Positions 22,160 to 34,600 of a stretch of DNA of 64,000 nucleotides are shown piece by piece; positions within the stretch are counted from its first letter, which is position 1; each line of letters begins with the position of its first letter. The position numbers and the translations under genes were made by a program. The notes beneath the pieces were generated by a model. That model was not told the DNA's origin. It saw nothing but the letters and a program-made list of their open reading frames with translations, and ran no database searches. This DNA comes from Semisulcospira habei (lineage: Eukaryota > Mollusca > Gastropoda > Semisulcospiridae), in the NCBI GenBank assembly GCA_036245525.1, contig BTPG01000001.1, positions 223,133,409 to 223,197,408 of the forward strand. The letters run 5' to 3'.

Positions 22160-22493
22160 TATTAGTAATGCCATCGGTAAGGGTTTTGAGGAAACAAATT
22201 AATTTTTCTCTAAAATATATTTTTCGAAAAATACTTATCGATGGCATTACTCGAAGGGCCCTCCTGCCTGCCCCGCTTGCCGCCAGTTTGCTTAGTGTGA
22301 AACTGGTGGGTCAGCCTATAGGGCCTTATGGGAAGGGAGGGGAGGCCACCCGGGGCTGCGTTTGGTGAACGACTCCCCGATTGTGCTGATTCACACAACG
22401 GTCTTAGGCTGAAATCAGGTGAGCTAGCGTACCTTCCTATTAGTAATGCCATTGGTAAGTATTTTTTGAAAAAATATATTTTAGAGAAAAATT
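22160..22493. repeat. internal complementary region and right inverted repeat, DIRS copy 1
   Basis: 22160-22250 reads as the joined outer ends of the element: the part with GGGTTTTGAGGAAAC matches the left tip and the part with TTTTTCTCTAAAATATA matches the right tip. This is the hallmark that distinguishes DIRS from LTR elements. The right inverted repeat follows to 22493. Confidence 0.8.
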
Positions 22494-22632
22494 AATATTT
22501 GCTAATAGATTATAATCAGAAGATGTTATGAAAAGATATATGTTTGGCACACATACACAGCATTAATGTCTTGTAAAATTAAACTTCATTTTATGGTGTA
22601 TTTCAGAAAAGGTCCTAAAATTATCACATGTA

Positions 22633-22995
22633 CATACCCCACCCGGGTCTGCCTTGGGGGACTTGGGTGGGGTTAACTACTTTTTAGTTCCCAGGGTCAC
22701 CCTGGTCAGGGTGGGTTTTCTCTTCTATTCTGGGGCATGTGTTTCTGTCTACCCTTGGTCCATTCACCTGTATTTGCCTTTTTAAAACTCTCCCTACTGT
22801 CTGCGCTGCCTGTAGCTCTTGATGTTGGATGTGTGTTGCTAAATGGTCTCAGCTTTATTTAGGCCCCATGTTGTAGGTTTATTTAACGTGTTGGACCAGC
22901 TGGCAACATACATTCAATGTTTTGTTTACGTTTTTTTTTTCACAAGCAGTGCAGGCCGTCCTGAGAAAGTCTTGCTTCTGTCAGGACGTTAAGCA
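22633..22995. repeat. dispersed module, copy 1 (CCCACCCGGGTCTGCC type)
   Basis: About 360 bases shared in the same orientation with 60896-61630, with blocks CCCACCCGGGTCTGCC, CTACCCTTGGTCCAT and TTGGATGTGTGTTGC, ending near a GTCAGGACGTTAAGCAATGTAC block. The second copy is interrupted by a palindromic insertion. No coding capacity. Confidence 0.75.
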
Positions 22996-23515
22996 ATGTA
23001 CAATCACTCAGTCACATGTACATGAACGCAGTGGCAGACTTCAAGTACCCAAAAGTAATACATCACGTTACGCCAACTCTTTTGACCCTCAGGCTGTTAC
23101 CCTTTTCAACAGTAATATCAGTATATACTCATAGTGTCTGTCAACATTCTTTAGTACTAGCCCTTTCTGTAGTTCACTGCAACATTGCTGACACCAGAAG
23201 CACAGGGGGAATACACCATAAGTGTTTCTCATGCCAAGAGTGTTACAAAGGTAACAATACGTCTGTTACAGTTCATCTCTTTAACTGAGAGTTATGGGTT
23301 ATTTGATTATTACATCGAGTGAATGATGATGCCATGTGTATGGGTAGACAGTGAATTTCCCCATGAGGGATTAATAAAGTATTATTGTATTGTATTATAT
23401 TGTTTATATAGACTTAATACATTTACTGAACTGTAATATGTATACATTATATATTTACATTATGTGCCAACAATTTGAAACATGTATGATAAGTACTCTG
23501 ATACTTCTTTTTGGA

Positions 23516-23613
23516 ATTGTATGCTGATGAGCAAAAGAAATGTGACATCATTGGAATCATTAAGCGTTTCCAGTGATTCAAATGATGCCATGTTTCTTTG
23601 TTCATCAGTATAC
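23516..23613. repeat. short hairpin element, CTGATGAGCAAAAG family
   Basis: About 98 bases forming one imperfect stem: CTGATGAGCAAAAGAAATG pairs with its reverse complement near 23612. Relatives are at 38838-38934 and 39476-39572. Confidence 0.65.
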
Positions 23614-25421
23614 ATGTATAATACCAGTAGGTGTACATGTACCCTGTTAGCATAATGCTGGTTCGTACAAGCTTTGCTTACTGCAGCATTATTAAAATGT
23701 GTAATAAAATGAACATTTAGAAGTATTGATGAGCTCTAGTGAACACTAAACTGACTCGTAACCATTTTCTCAATAATATTTTATATTATATAAAAAAATC
23801 CCACTTCGAGAGAACAAACATCAAATGAACTCGCATCAGAAAAAAAAAGACATGCCATCCAACAAAATTACACCATGTTATTTATTTCACACATAATCCC
23901 CTTGTAGTCATAACGAACCACTCATAAATTAAAATAACAATCAACAAAAAAAATGTAAATTACTCAAATCTAAATTTTAACGCCCTTGTGCATACAGACC
24001 TGTGGCTGCATGCACAAGGACGTTCAAGGGAAACAAGTGCAGTGATTGTATTATTCCTCTTCTCATAAATACAGATACTCTTACATACAATCTTTACACA
24101 TGAGCCTTGCAAGTCTAGTGCCATATGCTGAAGATGAATTGCATATGATAACGCAAGTGTGGTGCTTGACCAGCCTGGCACTAGGTGTCAGGCTGATCAA
24201 ACACCACCATTGAGCTATATGAGTGATCTATCTCTGGCAACATATTTGCTGCGTGCAGAAGACAATTAAAAATGTCAACCACTGGGGAGGTGAAACACAT
24301 TTAAAGGTTAAGCAGAAAAAAGACGGAGCAGTTAAAGTCTTGCATCAACATTCAACTAAAATTTCTATCGTTCTCACCTGGCGACCAACAACAAAACGGA
24401 TCAACCATGATGGTGCAAGGAATAGTGCCACACAAGCACTACCCCCAAACTATCACTGTCAATCCACATCTGCAGCTATAGGTGTAGTCTCAAGCAAACG
24501 ATACATCTCCATTTTTGGCTCCAAAGCGTTAAAATCATGCACAAGTAGGTGCAACCACTGCACACAGAAGCCTGAAAGCACAGACCACAGTAATTTACAT
24601 ACAATTTAGATTTCATTGAAAACTTTCTTAAACTAGCATTAGGTAAAGAAAAAATTCAACAATAACAAGTAGTCTGTGTCCCTTGACAGTGAGGACAGTG
24701 CAAGCAGTACAAAAATCATCTCACTTGATCACATACACTGTCCTCAGGGGAATGATGCATCCATTTGTGCTAATCCTTTGGCTGTTGGTAATGTGTTCGG
24801 TTGAGGTTACACCTTTTCTGCATCAATTGCAAAAGTTGCTTGCAAAACAGTTCATTCAGAGTAACATGTAATTCCCTTGTATATGCAGCCACTGTCACTG
24901 TTTACAGTATGAGTGGCTGCATGGGCATGATCAGTGTCTATCTCCCATTAGAATTTTGGCTCACAGACAGTATGAGGCACTTAGTCCGACAGTGAAATGT
25001 ACACAATTACACTCAAGGATGCTTTTCTTCATCTTCAGGATGCAAATGGCACCAATCATGGTCAGAAAGAGGCATAAATTTTCATGAGCTCCTGGAGATT
25101 CAGGGGATAATGAGAATCCATGCCTCTTGCAGATGGATCCGGCTGGATGTACAACAGAATACAAGTATGATTCACTGGTTTCATTGTTCTTTTTTGACAG
25201 ATCTTTCCTGTTCTCAACATTTACAGTTGCTATAATACTAGTAATAGAATCAAATGTCCACATTCATTGTAACACATTCTTTGTCTGGCATCATCTAAAA
25301 CTTGTAACATATACACTAGAAATCTATTGCATAAAAGAATCAATGAGAAAGTTTAAATCTAACTTCAACAGAGTGGAAAAATCAGTCTACATATACCAAC
25401 TGCACCTCACAGAGCTCAATA
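23614..25421. other. AT-rich non-coding stretch with small palindromes
   Basis: No supported exon. Imperfect palindromes are present at 23990-24025 and 24159-24208 and around 24868-24930 (GCAGCCACTG ... CAGTGGCTGC type). Confidence 0.4.
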
Positions 25422-26109
25422 CAGTTAAACTTGTATAAGGCGACCAACCTGTGTGGAACTGTGTAACAAAGTGGACACTTCAGACAGGTGGTCATCTTAT
25501 AGTTGTACAGACCATCCATCATCTTTAGTTCTGTACTTATATAGAACCTTTCAAGACCACTTTTACATAGGAACATTTCCACACCATATGTCCTAGTCTT
25601 ACTGCACTAAGCTTTCTGGTATAGCATGGTGAACTTGTAGGCGGCAAAACCACCACGGCTTGTTCTACTCCAGAATCAATGACATCATGCTCCTCACGAA
25701 AGTGATAAAAACATCTGAATGTGAAACAGACAAACCATTACGATTCATCATCGCTGCTGTAGATATTAAATGTTTACATCGTTTTCTCTACAAAGCAGCG
25801 AAACTCAACAGAATTAGCGACTCGGACCAGTGCAGACGACAAAAACGCTAAAGTGAAAATGGCTGTGGTCCGCTTTGATTGATTTTTGGTGATTTGTGAC
25901 TTGGTTGTGAAAGGTTCTATAAAACATAGAAGTGGAGTGTTCATATACTATCATTTCTAGACAGAGCTCATGAAATGATAGTACATGAACACTCCATTTC
26001 TATGCCATAATGTCTGTATAAAATGACCACCTGTCCGATGTGAACAGGGCGGTCTCCTTAGGCAGGCAGTGGTCTAATACAGGTGGTCACCCAGACAGGT
26101 TTTACCCTG
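25422..26109. mobile_element. Tc1/mariner-like MITE
   Basis: Ends resemble each other in inverted orientation (CAGTTAAAC... with GCGACCA, and CAGGGTAAAACCTGTC with TGACCA). TA flanks the left end. A perfect-looking inner hairpin lies at 25928-26010 (GGAGTGTTCAT...). No transposase. Confidence 0.4.
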
Positions 26110-26591
26110 CACTGATATCAAATCAGACAATATGATGTACTTTTTGCTGTCTCAACCAACAAACACATAGATGTGCAGTTCGAAAAAAATACAAAACTTC
26201 CACTACATGTATAAGTATTAAGGTGAAATCTGTCTAACACAAACTGGAAAATTATGACCACAGTTCTGAAAATAGTTAACGGTACACCTAATCGCTGTTT
26301 TGTTTTCTGTTTATGTTGCAAGATATACTGTACATATTTACACTCTTTATGTACAGTATGACATAGTGCATATCCACAGACCAAACATCCTCAGGTCGAT
26401 GTCAGCCATAGTTGGCCCGCGCACAATTGTACATAGACATGTTAAGGCTGGCATCAGCCCTGGGACCTTCTGCATACTGGGTGAAATGAAGCTCGACCTC
26501 TCTCCTCAACTCACCGATGCAAATTACATGCACACACAGGGATGAATGTGTAAAAACTATTACACACAGACATAAAATAACTGCACATCAT

Positions 26592-26614
26592 CACCACACA
26601 CACACACACACACA
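26592..26614. repeat. (CA)n microsatellite
   Basis: About ten CA units followed by degenerate ACACAAACACA text. Confidence 0.8.
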
Positions 26615-26652
26615 AACACAGAATCATATGCACACAAACATACACAAATGTA

Positions 26653-27570
26653 TCCTATGTGATCAATAAGCATCAGGACTGGTGCCATAGTAAAGGAGCT
26701 AAAATACGCAGAGTGAAGCCACTTGGCACAGATTTACCTTGACCCCAACCGTGCATGCACACTAAGTTTTAACGTCCTAGATTACTTCCACTCTTTACAG
26801 CAGTGCTTGGAAGGAACGTGTGGTCGTCGCATTGACCATGACAGCGAAAGTTGTGCAGAGAATCTGCATCTAATTTTGCCAAAAGCTTGGCGATACCTGT
26901 GCAGAGGCCTATGCAAAGTTGCAGAAAGTGTATGGCGAGGAGTGTATGAGCTGCACATGAGTGTACGAGTGGTTCAGACATTTCCAAGATGGCCGACAAC
27001 ATGTCGACAATGACGAACGTTCTGGGAGACACACAACCAGCAGAACTGAGAAAAACAAGGGGATTGTTCATCATGCGTATGCTTCACCTGGTCAGAAAGT
27101 AAACAAGGAGTACTACTGTGACATGTTGCAGCGTTTGCGGGATGCTATTTGTCAGAAAAGACCAGAATTGCATGCGTCCCGTGAGTGGCAATTGCACCAT
27201 AACAACGCACCTACCCATTCAGCACAGCTTGTACAGCAGTTTTTGGCGAAGCACAACATACCCCAGATCCGACAGCCACCGTATTCCCCAGATCTCGCCC
27301 CTTGCAACTTTTTCCTCTTTCCAAAAATCAAATCCCACTTGAAAGGAAGAAGATTTCAGGACGTCCAGGAAATCCAAGTGAATGCGATGAGGCAGCTGCC
27401 GATTATCCCAGAAAACCAGTTCCAGGAATGCTTCCATCAATGGAAACAGCGCTGGATTAAGTGTATGGCTTCTGAAGGGGACTACTTTGACGGAGATTAA
27501 ATGCCAAATTGGTCCGTGTTGTAGTTTTCTTTTTATAGCACCAGCCCTGATACTTAATGATCACACCTCG
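26653..27570 (+). mobile_element. mariner transposon, internally deleted
   Basis: Inverted ends: the left TCCTATGTGATCAATAAG and the right, read inverted, CGAGGTGTGATCATTAAG, continuing to a GGACTGGTGC-like block. TA dinucleotides flank both sides (26651-26652, 27571-27572), the mariner target duplication. At about 918 bp it is shorter than the usual 1.25-1.3 kb because the transposase gene has lost its middle. Confidence 0.8.
26900..27500 (+). pseudogene. mariner transposase remnant
   Basis: The N-terminal part (AKLQKVYGEEC, then a TGA, then VYEWFRHFQDG) reaches a DERSGRHTTSRTEKN linker and jumps directly to GIVHHAYASPGQKVN. About 120-130 residues with the first catalytic Asp are gone. The second Asp survives in the HHNNAPTHSA region (as Asn, where the family has HHDNAPAH) and the third in YSPDLAPCNFFLF. 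It ends ASEGDYFDGD and stops at 27500. Two catalytic positions are lost, so the protein is inactive. Confidence 0.8.
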
Positions 27571-27712
27571 TATATATGCACATACTTGGGTGAAAGCTGC
27601 TGATGTTGAGAATACAGAATGGTCCGGTCAACACTGGTGCCAGAAATTTGTTTTTGCAGTCTAAAAGCCTTACTGTGACTTCTCTTGCAACTTATACATC
27701 AAATGTTTGTGT

Positions 27713-27937
27713 TTTAACCCATATCATACTGAGGCTAAAAGCTTCAAATTTGTACACTGCCCTATGCAAGCTACATTATAGTACTTACAGGTAAGGATAT
27801 AGACCAATGACTTTAGTTCAAGGGTGGTGCCAGAATAGCTTGGCGCCTAGAGGTGCCAAGCTATTCTGGCACTACCCTTGAACTACTTTAGTCAAACTAA
27901 TTAAGCACAGTGGTGTATTCCGAATGATAAGGGATAA
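27713..27937. mobile_element. piggyBac-like hairpin MITE, second subfamily
   Basis: TTAACCC left end and GGGATAA right end. Outer arms (CATACTGAGGCTAAAAGC ... ATTCCGAATGATAAGGG) differ from the first subfamily, but the central hairpin core (GCCAGAATAGCTTGGCGCC) is the same. Copies are at 38961-39176 (inverted) and 63102-63336. Confidence 0.65.
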
Positions 27938-28528
27938 TCAGAGTGTAAAAGGGATTCCTTTGAAAATACCATACACATAACTTTGAACTACAGATGGCTG
28001 TCTTTCCATGTGCCAACTTTCACCCATGCACACACATACATGTATCATAAATTACCAAGTAGAAGATTTAAAAAAGCCTGCAATCAGTAGCATTATCACA
28101 CTATCATACATATACCTTGCTTCAACTGAGTAGAGACAATAGACAGTGATGTCCTGATTGATGTCTGGCTATACCAGCAAAGGTTTAATCTCCTTGTGAA
28201 TGCAGTCACTGACACTGTTTACAGTAAAGGTGGCTGCACGCAGAAGAGGACTAAACAGAACACAAACAACAATAAGAATTGCACATCAATATCCACTGTT
28301 GTGCTAAACAACAAACCAACAATACATCAACAAGAAGAGAAAAAAGCACCGCGAACTGAAATGCTTTTAACCAAATTTCAAACTTTTGTTGCGTTGTCAC
28401 AATGAGAGAAAAAAAATTCCGTTTCATGAAAGATATCTTTCTTTCACGTCTACAGCCAACTGCAAGATGTATGACCATTCCAGCTGAAGCCTAATGCTGT
28501 AGATGTAGCAAGTATAAAAGGCACTATG

Positions 28529-28745
28529 GTTAACCCATTTAAAAACACGGCCTCTTTTCTCAAATTTTGTAGACGTTGCTTATCGACTATGTTCCAGCTA
28601 CAGGAGATGGACCGACCATGATAATTCAAAGGTAGTGCCAGATTAGCTTGGCGCCTAATGGTGCCAAGCTAATCTGGCACTACCCTTGAATTATCATGGT
28701 TGATCCATCTTCTTCTACAGGGTGTTGGGGCTAAAATGGGTTAAC
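28529..28745. mobile_element. piggyBac-like hairpin MITE
   Basis: GTTAACCCATTTA at the left and TAAAATGGGTTAAC at the right. The central stem of about 50 bp contains GTGCCAGATTAGCTTGGCGCC and its complement. Confidence 0.7.
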
Positions 28746-29271
28746 TCTCACGGCCAATCTTAACTCACGCAATGTCTCAGTGGCACCTCACATGTGACTC
28801 TGCTTTATGAGTCATTGTGTGAAAACTGAAGACGAATGAAAAAAAAGAGAAAAATTTAGAAAGTGGTCCCACATTCAGATTAACCACCTTGTGTGTGCAT
28901 CCACCAGTAATGTGAACAGTAACAGTGGTTGCATGCACAGGGCGTCAATTAAACAGTCATAATAATCTGACCCTGGTAGTAAATGGCGCGGTAATAAACA
29001 TGACCCTAAAAGTGACATGCCTCAAAGACCAAGGTAGAGGAACAAGCACAAAGCAGAAATCAAACCAATGAAACCTCTGAACATAGCCCAGCATGTTCTG
29101 ATATTTATAATCTATGAAAAAAAAATTAAAAAACAAAACAAAAACCCTCACAACCTGAAAACAAAGAAATAAACAATAACAACCACAAAGGAAAAAGTCA
29201 CTGTTGCACAGGTTTCACTTGCAATAAAAAATATGTGGAGAAATTGTTTCACCCGCTGCTACCACCATGAA

Positions 29272-29486
29272 CTTAACCCATTCAGCCTTGACCTAATACA
29301 GCAGGAGATGGGTTGACCATGATAATTCAAGGGTATTGCCAGATTAGCTTGGTGCCTTTTGGCGCCAAGCTAATCTGGCACTGCCTTCAAATTATCATGG
29401 TCGATCCATCTCCTGCAACTGGTGCATAAGGGAGATGACGGCTAAAAAATTTGGGAAATACGCGCATCAGGCTGACTGAGTTAAGT
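29272..29486. mobile_element. piggyBac-like hairpin MITE
   Basis: CTTAACCCATTCAG left end, CTGAGTTAAG right end, and the same central stem with GCCAGATTAGCTTGG. Confidence 0.65.
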
Positions 29487-30168
29487 GTTCTGTCTCATGA
29501 CCAATTTTAGTACTGCTAGTACGAGTTCACATGATAATCATGCATAGCACATAGGTGACAGTACAAAAAATTGAAAAGACTGAACACAGTCCAAGGACCA
29601 ACTATGTCCCATGATCCAGGTCCAGCAAGAGACATAAATTCTCATGAGAATTTATGCCTCTTTCAGACAGAGCAGGCTGGCTGAAGGGCTGTTCTGTCTG
29701 AAGCAAAAGCTGACATTCGGCTTTCTGGGATTTTGAAAAAGCTGAGTCAGCCTCCAGGGCATGAAGACTGTCACCCATGCTAACATATTACGTACTGGTT
29801 TGTGAGTTTGGACCCAGCAGCTTTCTGTTTCAGGCACAAGGCCCAAAAACACATACCAGTACACAATTAACCTCTTTTCCTGTTGTCTCGTTTGATCAGC
29901 ATGCATGCAAACTATTGCATGCACATGTATTCATTTAAATATGTACATTTATTTTGAGTACAAGAACAATAACTGAATGTGTGCTGGATTGTGATTCTGG
30001 ACCTTACAGCTCCTGGACATATGGTCCCAAATCACGGACTAGCATACAATTAAAAGATGTTAAAGCAACAACCAAAATGGATTCTTAATTCTCTTGTGAT
30101 TGAGCAGTACATGAAAATGAGAAACCGAGGTAAGAGAAAAGCAGAGGTAAGAGTAGGTTAGAGAACAA

Positions 30169-30344
30169 CAGAAACTGTTTAGAGTAACCATCTTTTCTTC
30201 CCAGAAAAAAGTGGCCGTATACAACATGCTCTCTCAAAAGAAGTCTTGCAAGGCGAAGTGTCACCTGTCATTGAAAAAGACATGGTTTTTAATGATTGAC
30301 AGGTGATCACTCTTAAGGATGGTCGCTCAAAACCGGTTCTGCTG
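30169..30344. mobile_element. short palindromic Tc1/mariner-like MITE
   Basis: CAGAAACTG left end and GGTTCTGCTG right end in inverted orientation with shared GATGGT blocks. The inner stem pairs GTCACCTGTCATTGA with TGATTGACAGGTGATC. Confidence 0.45.
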
Positions 30345-30611
30345 TAGAACTATTATGCCAAAGTTGGATCAGGGAGAGCCAAATGCACACACAACTTGCA
30401 AACTGCTGGAAAACTCCTTGTCTGACAAGCAAAAATGATCTCTTCTGGTTGCCCAAATGAAAGTGTAAATCCCTCGTTTCAAGTTGCAGTTTATGAAGAA
30501 AGATACACACAAAATTCAACCACAAAACCCACTGAAACCATCAGCAACTGCATCAAAAAATTTTCATCATAACGTTGACCAGCTCAGGTACTGCCCTCAA
30601 GCAGTCAAATA

Positions 30612-30816
30612 TTAACCCATTGAGCCCCAACACCCTACAGCAGGAGACGGACTGACCATAATAATTCAAAGGTAGTACCAGATGAGCTTGGTGCCTTCAG
30701 GCGATAAGTTCATCTGGCACTACCCTTGAATTATCATGGTCGATCCATCTCCTTCAGCAGGTACATAGTCCTTAGGTAGCACCTCCAAAATTAGGGATTG
30801 TGGTCCTGGGGTTAAA
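30612..30816. mobile_element. piggyBac-like hairpin MITE
   Basis: TTAACCCATTGAGCCCC at the left, GGGGTTAA at the right, and a central stem with GTACCAGATGAGCTTGG. This is the most diverged copy of the first subfamily. Confidence 0.6.
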
Positions 30817-30950
30817 TGCTTTATGATCACTTTTCTGGGACATCAGACATGTTTAAAATTTGAAATCCCAACCCAAAGAGTGACTGCCAAGCATGTAAAC
30901 AAGGAAGACAGAAACTTTTGCATGTGACAAAGTGCTCTAAGAATACAATA

Positions 30951-31229
30951 CAGTAGAACATGCTTTGAGCAACTGCCTTTTAATGCAAGAAAAAGTGGTC
31001 TTAAAAGACAGGTACTCTCTCAAGAGAAGTCAGAGTCTCGGACAGTTGAAAGATAAAAATGTAACCTGTCAACTATCATTAACCCAAAGATGGATACAGC
31101 CATCTATTAGATGGCTGTATCCATCTTGGAGTTATGATAGTCTTGTGACAGGTTACATCAGATGATCCAAATGGTCTCTTATTACATAGGATCTCTCATA
31201 AGGATGGCCAATCACAAATGGTTCTGCTG
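30951..31229. mobile_element. palindromic Tc1/mariner-like MITE
   Basis: CAGTAGAACATG left end and GGTTCTGCTG right end inverted. A TA precedes the left end. The inner stem ATGGATACAGCCATCTA pairs with its complement at 31105-31127, flanked by a second pair (GTAACCTGTCA ... TGACAGGTTAC). Confidence 0.5.
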
Positions 31230-31451
31230 CAGCCGTTTTCCGCTCTGTTTTAGATAACACTTTGCTAGACTGCTCTATCTCTGTCATTCTAAAGTGTGTT
31301 TCTTTCTTTCTTGGTTCTTCAACCCCCTTCTGCTTGCAGCTGTCTGTACTTATACAATACAGGTGGCTGCATGCAAAAAAAGGTATGTCTGAGCTATTCA
31401 ATTCTGAAAGTGGAAGCATCACCTCAACTCATAAATCACGCCTTCTTCTTG

Positions 31452-31628
31452 TCAAAATTCATCATGCACATTTGCCGCAAAGTTCATGACCTTGCTGGTG
31501 ATGAAAATGTCCTTATGTTTCAACACTTCGTCCATTGACAGCCGTTCATCGTGATTGTCGTCCATGAACGAGATGAGATTCTTTGCCTCCATCAAAGCTT
31601 GCACAGGATTCTTTGGGTCCAGATATTT
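31452..31628 (-). CDS. SDF4: SDF4 exon 6 (EF-hand 6 and C-terminus)
   Basis: Acceptor TTTTCTTAG. Begins KYLDP, loop DDNHDERLSMDE, ends VMNFAANVHDEF, TGA at 31454-31452. Confidence 0.9.
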   Translation of the reverse strand, partial: KYLDPKNPVQALMEAKNLISFMDDNHDERLSMDEVLKHKDIFITSKVMNFAANVHDEF

Positions 31629-34600
31629 CTAAGAAAAAAAGTGCATAACATACAAATATTAGATGGAAAGTAGAATAATTATTTCGCACTTAAAGCCCAC
31701 TACATACCGTGTATGAGGTGATTATATGGGAGACGCTATAACTGCCCATTGCATAGCATACAGCGGGCTTCAGTTCATTCACACTGAACAATGACTTCTG
31801 CAACATTGAGATGCATCTGTAAAGGCTCTACAGCGCCTCTACAGATGCCTCCCAATGTTGCAGTAGTCACTGTTCTGTGTTCAGCAGGAATGAACAAAAC
31901 GTTGGCAGGGGTCCACAAGCCAGGTCCACATTAACAACTTATGGCAGACAAAGGACAGCACAGCAAAGAAGAAAACGTTTGGATTCATTACTAGTTTTGT
32001 TTTCCAAATACTATTTTAACAGAGGACATAGGTGTTTCCTCAGAAGCCTGGCACTTCAACTTCCCATTAAATTGGGGTGGGGAGAGAGAGGGTGATTCAA
32101 GGGATGGAAGTGGGTGGTTTGGGAAGTGGGGGGTGGTGGTGTGTGGCATCATAAGAACAACTGACCCTGAGCTCATCCTTGGTGACTTTGCCGTTGTGGT
32201 CAAGGTCAATGACCTTTTGGAACTCTGTTTGGCGCTCCTTTTGCCAGGATTTGTCCATCGCTTGAAACTCCTCCCCCTCCACCTCACCAGGTGGGAGCGC
32301 GATAAACTCTTCCTCTGAGATCACTAGATCAGCATTAGTATCTTCAAAAGAAAAACAAGGAAGGAAATTGTAGTTAACACATTGAATGATTATTTCAAAA
32401 TTGGCTAATCTGGGTGTTGTCCTAGTTAGAGTCTTTAAAGTGAAAAGAAAAATTCATTTTTCTCTAAAAGGTATTTTTTCGAAAAATACTTACCGATGAC
32501 ATGACTACATGGGAATATCTACTTCTAGGCTCAATTTTAGCCTACTTGCCCGTTGTGTGCCCACACAACCCGAGAGGCCCTCGGGGAACCCCCCAGAGGG
32601 GCCGAGAGTTATCTCCCCATACCTGCCTTACCAGATCCGGTCACGAGACCATTCAGTCTGATACTTCGCTCGAAAGCGGCAAGCGGGGCAGGAGGGAGGG
32701 TTATCCGAGTCATGTCATCGGTAAGTATTTTTCGAAAAAATACCTTTTAGAGAAAAATGAATTTATTTCCTCAAAAACATTACCGATGACATGACTACAT
32801 GGGAGAATTGCGAAGAGGAGGCGGGTGCCGCCCACAACTCCCCCAACAGGACAACGCCGTCCACCCCGTGGCACACTCCCGACAATTTTAGCGAAGTGCA
32901 ACCTACGGTGCCGGTGGCACCGGGAGGGAGTGTTGCGTCGCGGCGATGTCCCCCCCCAGTGCGAGATTCTCTCGCTGGCTAGCCAGGTCCCGGAGGTAGA
33001 AACGGGCAAGACCGACTCGGTGTTTCAGCCCACGGCTGCCACGATGTCCTTGACAGTGCCGTTTCGCTCAAACGCGACACTCGTGGCCATAGCTCGTACC
33101 TCGTGTGCGAGAATGTGCGGCCTCTTAGCTCCCTCAGGGGCTATCTCTTGATAAGCGGAGCGTATGACCCAGCGGAGCCAGGAAGAGATCGTCTGGGCTA
33201 TAATGTCACGCTGTTTGGGTCTTAGAGGTAGGAAGAGGCGCGACCGCCCCCTGCGGACGAGCTTAGATTGCCGCAGATAGATTTTAAGGGCGCGCACGGG
33301 ATCCTGTAGCCTGGTCTCCTGGGACCGGGGTCGGTCTCTCAGCGGCCTAATGGTGATCACCTGAGGCGGAGTTAAGGCGACCTGTTATTTGCCAGAAAGG
33401 CCGGGTCCGTGAGGAGCCGGACGGAGCCGTCTGTTCGGAACTGCAGACCGGCAGGGCGTGCTGAAGGCGCATGTAGCTCGCTCCCGCGCGAAGCGGTAGG
33501 AAGTGCCAGCAGGAAACAAGTCTTGCGTGCCAAGTCCGCGAGCTGGGCCAAAGGTAATGGTACGAAGCGGGCGGAGTTCAACCACGTGAGCACCCAGGGT
33601 AGGTCCCAGCGAGGAAGGAGCGAGCGGAGTGTAAGGTGCTGGGTGCCGAAGTGTCCCATAAGGTCGGCTAGGTCCTTGCAGGCGCCCGGATCGGGTCGTC
33701 CCAGGTGACGATAGGTGTCCGCCATCATGGACCGGTAACCGCGTACCGTGATGAGGGTTAGGCTTTGGTCTCGAAGAGCCAGAGAGAGAAGTCCGCCAGC
33801 GGAGGATGAGTCAGATCCGTGGGCGGAAGGCCAAGATCGGTACACCAGGAACAGAGGACTCGCCAGTTCCCTCGTAGGCTCGAAGGGTCGACAGTCCCCG
33901 GGGCGCAGCGATCGCCTCCATAGCTGCATCTGAGTCTACTCTAGCTCCGAGGGTTTGCCGCCCAACCTCCAGGCGTGAAGGAGGAGCCACTCCAGGCAGG
34001 GGTGAACAGCGGCTGGCGCGGTTGCTTGAGCATGGTCCGCGGGGTGGGCAGCAGCAGGGGCGGGTCTGTGGCGAGGCTGAGCAGGTCGGTGATCCAGGAG
34101 CGGTTCCAGACGAGCGGTGCGACCGACAGGAGGAACGCCGAAGAGCCCCGCAGTTAGAGGAGGACTTAGGGCACGAGGACGGTAGGGGGACCGGTATAGG
34201 CCACAAGTCCGTCCCAGGGAAAGGAGAGCGCATCGACAGCCCAGGCAAGGTGGTCGGGAATCGGGGAGACGAAGAGGGGAAGCTGGTGGTTCCACCTCGT
34301 GGCGAACGACTCGGCCTGGGGAGTCTCCCAGCGGGCGCAGATCATCTGAAAGATGTCCTGTCGCAGGGTCCATTCCGTGTGTAGGAGTTGGTCGCGGCGA
34401 GACCGAGAGTCGGCCAAGCCATTTAGGCATCCGGGAACGTGCGGGGCTTGAAGGATAATGCTCCGGTCCTCGCACCAACGCATCTTCCTGTAGAGGAGCA
34501 TACACAGGTCAGGGGAGCGTGTGCCACCCAGCTTCTGGAAGTAAGCGACCACGATCGTGTCGTCCGAAAGCACGAGAAGCTCCTGGTGTCGGAGGAGGTA

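Larger units (their letters stand above)
16486..22493 (+). mobile_element. DIRS-type tyrosine-recombinase retrotransposon, copy 1
   Basis: A complete 6-kb unit by structure: inverted terminal repeats (16500-16720 and 22245-22465), an internal complementary region at 22160-22250 that matches the two outer ends end-to-end, and gag-like, reverse transcriptase, RNase H and tyrosine-recombinase regions in between. DIRS elements are copied through a circular form and inserted by a recombinase, so no target-site duplication is expected. Several frameshifts make this copy non-functional. A relative lies at 32450-38563. Confidence 0.85.
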
